A DNA stretch of 32,624 bases from Bacteroidia bacterium (lineage in GTDB: Bacteria; Bacteroidota; Bacteroidia; Chitinophagales; BACL12), in assembly GCA_030432405.1 (NCBI GenBank), contig JAUIHG010000016.1, positions 1 to 32,624 of the forward strand, read 5' to 3'. The position numbers and the translations under genes are program-made. This document shows positions 31,397 through 32,624 of this stretch, piece after piece; position 1 is the stretch's first letter; each line of letters starts with the position of its first letter. The notes under the pieces were generated by a model that worked only from the letters and a program-made list of their open reading frames with translations, ran no database searches and had not been told where the DNA came from.

Positions 31397-32624
31397 ATGA
31401 AGAAGTTCCTCCTTGGTGCCGCAATGGGCATCATGGCAGGCTTTTCGGGATTGGGACTCCAGGCCCAAAACGACCTGCCGGACAATTTCCACCTCAAAAC
31501 ACTCGACAACGGGTTGGAGGTGCTGGTGATTGAGGACCCCTCCGTTCCCCTCGCCACCATTGAGATCGTCGTGCGCAACGGCGCATACTGTGAGCCCCCC
31601 GAGTACGATGGGCTCAGCCACCTTTACGAGCACATGTTCTTCAAGGCCAACAAGGACTACCCGTCCCAGGAGGCCTTCATGGACCGCGTCAACGAGTTGG
31701 GTGTGGCCTTCAACGGCACCACGTCCAACGAGCGAGTGAACTACTTCATCACACTGTCCAGCGAGAAGATGACCGAAGGCATGGAGTTCATGAATTCGGC
31801 CATCCGCTACCCCCTCTTCTTGGAGGAGGAGCAGAAAAAGGAGAACCCCGTCGTGGACGGCGAATTCCAACGCGCCGAATCCAACCCGGTGTTTTTCCTG
31901 CTCAAGGACATGGACCGCCAGCTGTGGGGCGAGCACTACAGCCGCAAAAACACCATCGGCGACCACGACATCATCATGACCGCCTCCAAGGAAAAGATGG
32001 TGACCATCAAGGACAAGTACTACCACCCCAACAACTCCATGCTGGTGGTGGCCGGCAATGTCCGCGCCAAGGACGTGTTCAAACAGGCCAAGTCTGTTTT
32101 TGGCGACTGGGAAGCCGCGCCGTTTGATCCGTTCAACAAGTGGCCGATTCCGGAATTCAAGCCCCTGGAAGGCGACGAGTCCTTCATCACGGTCAACGAA
32201 AACGCCACCATTCCCATCATCATGTACGGCTACCACGGTCCGGACACGCGCAACGACATCAAGGCCACGTATGCGGCTGACGTGTTCAGCTACATCCTCC
32301 AGCAGGCCAGCTCCAAGCTGCAGCAGGAGTTGGTCGATGCCGGTCTGGCCCTGCAGGTGGGCGTGAGTTATGCCACCCTGAAGCACGTAGGCCCCATCCA
32401 GATTTTCATGGTGCCCAACCCCACCAAGGTGGAAGAAGCCGTGGCCAAGCTCGAGGAGCATATCGCCATGTGGGACGACCCGAACTACTTCACCGACGAG
32501 CAGTTGGCCACCGCCAAGACCCTGCTGGCCATCGACGATGCGTACGGGAAGGAAAAGACCTCGGATTTTGTCCATACGGTGACGTATTGGTGGGCCTCTG
32601 CCAGTATTGATTACTACACCAATT
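31397..32624 (+). CDS. M16-family zinc peptidase, N-terminal part (runs off the end)
   Basis: The frame is open to the last base; 409 codons are visible. A signal peptide (MKKFLLGAAMGIMAGFSGLGLQAQ) is followed by DNGLEVLVIEDPSVPLATIEIVVRNG, the usual start of an M16 domain. The inverted zinc motif is HLYEH at residues 75-79 within GLSHLYEHMFFKA, with FNGTTSNERVNYF about 35 residues later. The second M16 half begins near residue 215 and includes SYILQQASSKLQQELVDAGL. M16 peptidases form a clam-shell and degrade peptides; this one would be periplasmic. An in-frame ATG 24 nt upstream (31373) would add MHPLKTTA and is less likely, since 31397 gives a classical signal peptide. Confidence 0.85.
   Translation, partial: MKKFLLGAAMGIMAGFSGLGLQAQNDLPDNFHLKTLDNGLEVLVIEDPSVPLATIEIVVRNGAYCEPPEYDGLSHLYEHMFFKANKDYPSQEAFMDRVNELGVAFNGTTSNERVNYFITLSSEKMTEGMEFMNSAIRYPLFLEEEQKKENPVVDGEFQRAESNPVFFLLKDMDRQLWGEHYSRKNTIGDHDIIMTASKEKMVTIKDKYYHPNNSMLVVAGNVRAKDVFKQAKSVFGDWEAAPFDPFNKWPIPEFKPLEGDESFITVNENATIPIIMYGYHGPDTRNDIKATYAADVFSYILQQASSKLQQELVDAGLALQVGVSYATLKHVGPIQIFMVPNPTKVEEAVAKLEEHIAMWDDPNYFTDEQLATAKTLLAIDDAYGKEKTSDFVHTVTYWWASASIDYYTN

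Noticed and set aside
1-32624. Search for tRNA, rRNA, CRISPR arrays, insertion sequences and att sites
   Set aside because: No cloverleaf with TTCRA arm, no regularly spaced direct repeats, no transposase motif and no terminal inverted repeats were seen by eye.

Overview
The window reads as a chromosomal segment of a GC-rich member of the Bacteroidota. The evidence is two secreted proteins with type IX secretion (T9SS) C-terminal sorting domains, a TonB-dependent receptor end, a PorT-like outer-membrane barrel, MnmD, a DEDDh exonuclease/GIY-YIG fusion, a two-component propeller sensor, and AT-rich TAnnTTTG-like promoter boxes in place of an E. coli-type -10. I cannot name a family or genus. 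I see no rRNA, tRNA, CRISPR array, insertion sequence or phage gene; this is ordinary chromosome.

Layout. 1-4.9 kb: the end of a TonB receptor, a secreted M14 zinc carboxypeptidase, and a T9SS cargo protein on the minus strand with a clear intrinsic terminator. 4.9-8.8 kb: an MBL/beta-CASP RNA-processing type protein and a PlsC-like acyltransferase (minus), and an exonuclease/GIY-YIG nuclease (plus). 8.8-11.7 kb: a uridine-kinase-like protein and an AlkB-type alkane hydroxylase (minus), the latter divergent from a TetR regulator across a strong palindromic operator. 11.8-15.8 kb: a thioredoxin-like protein, rhomboid protease and MnmD packed tightly, then an FAD oxidoreductase that may be a split MnmC(o) partner. 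15.8-22.5 kb: a phosphorelay made of a 1819-residue sensor carrying two complete histidine kinase-receiver modules, a free HPt protein and a membrane-tailed receiver protein. 22.6-24.6 kb (minus): a probable lipoprotein overlapping a one-domain asparaginase, and a small membrane protein. 25-28.2 kb: an RRM protein with an RG-rich tail, a LON-domain protein, a small membrane protein, an MmcQ/YjbR protein and an RluA-type pseudouridine synthase. 28.2-32.6 kb: an outer-membrane barrel, a second T9SS cargo, a methyltransferase and the start of an M16 peptidase.

Three signals go beyond the gene list. First, several genes start about 4 nt after a TAnnTTTG-like box, which predicts leaderless mRNAs and moves some start codons. 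Second, a hairpin with invariant arms TTCGCC/GGCGAA and a variable loop of 3-6 nt occurs about ten times, in genes and between them. Third, a second palindrome around GGACCnATnGGTCC recurs mostly inside genes. The double-kinase sensor with its HPt and membrane-tailed receiver is the most unusual protein system here.

All calls rest on reading motifs by eye. No database search was run, so family names for weakly conserved proteins are provisional.
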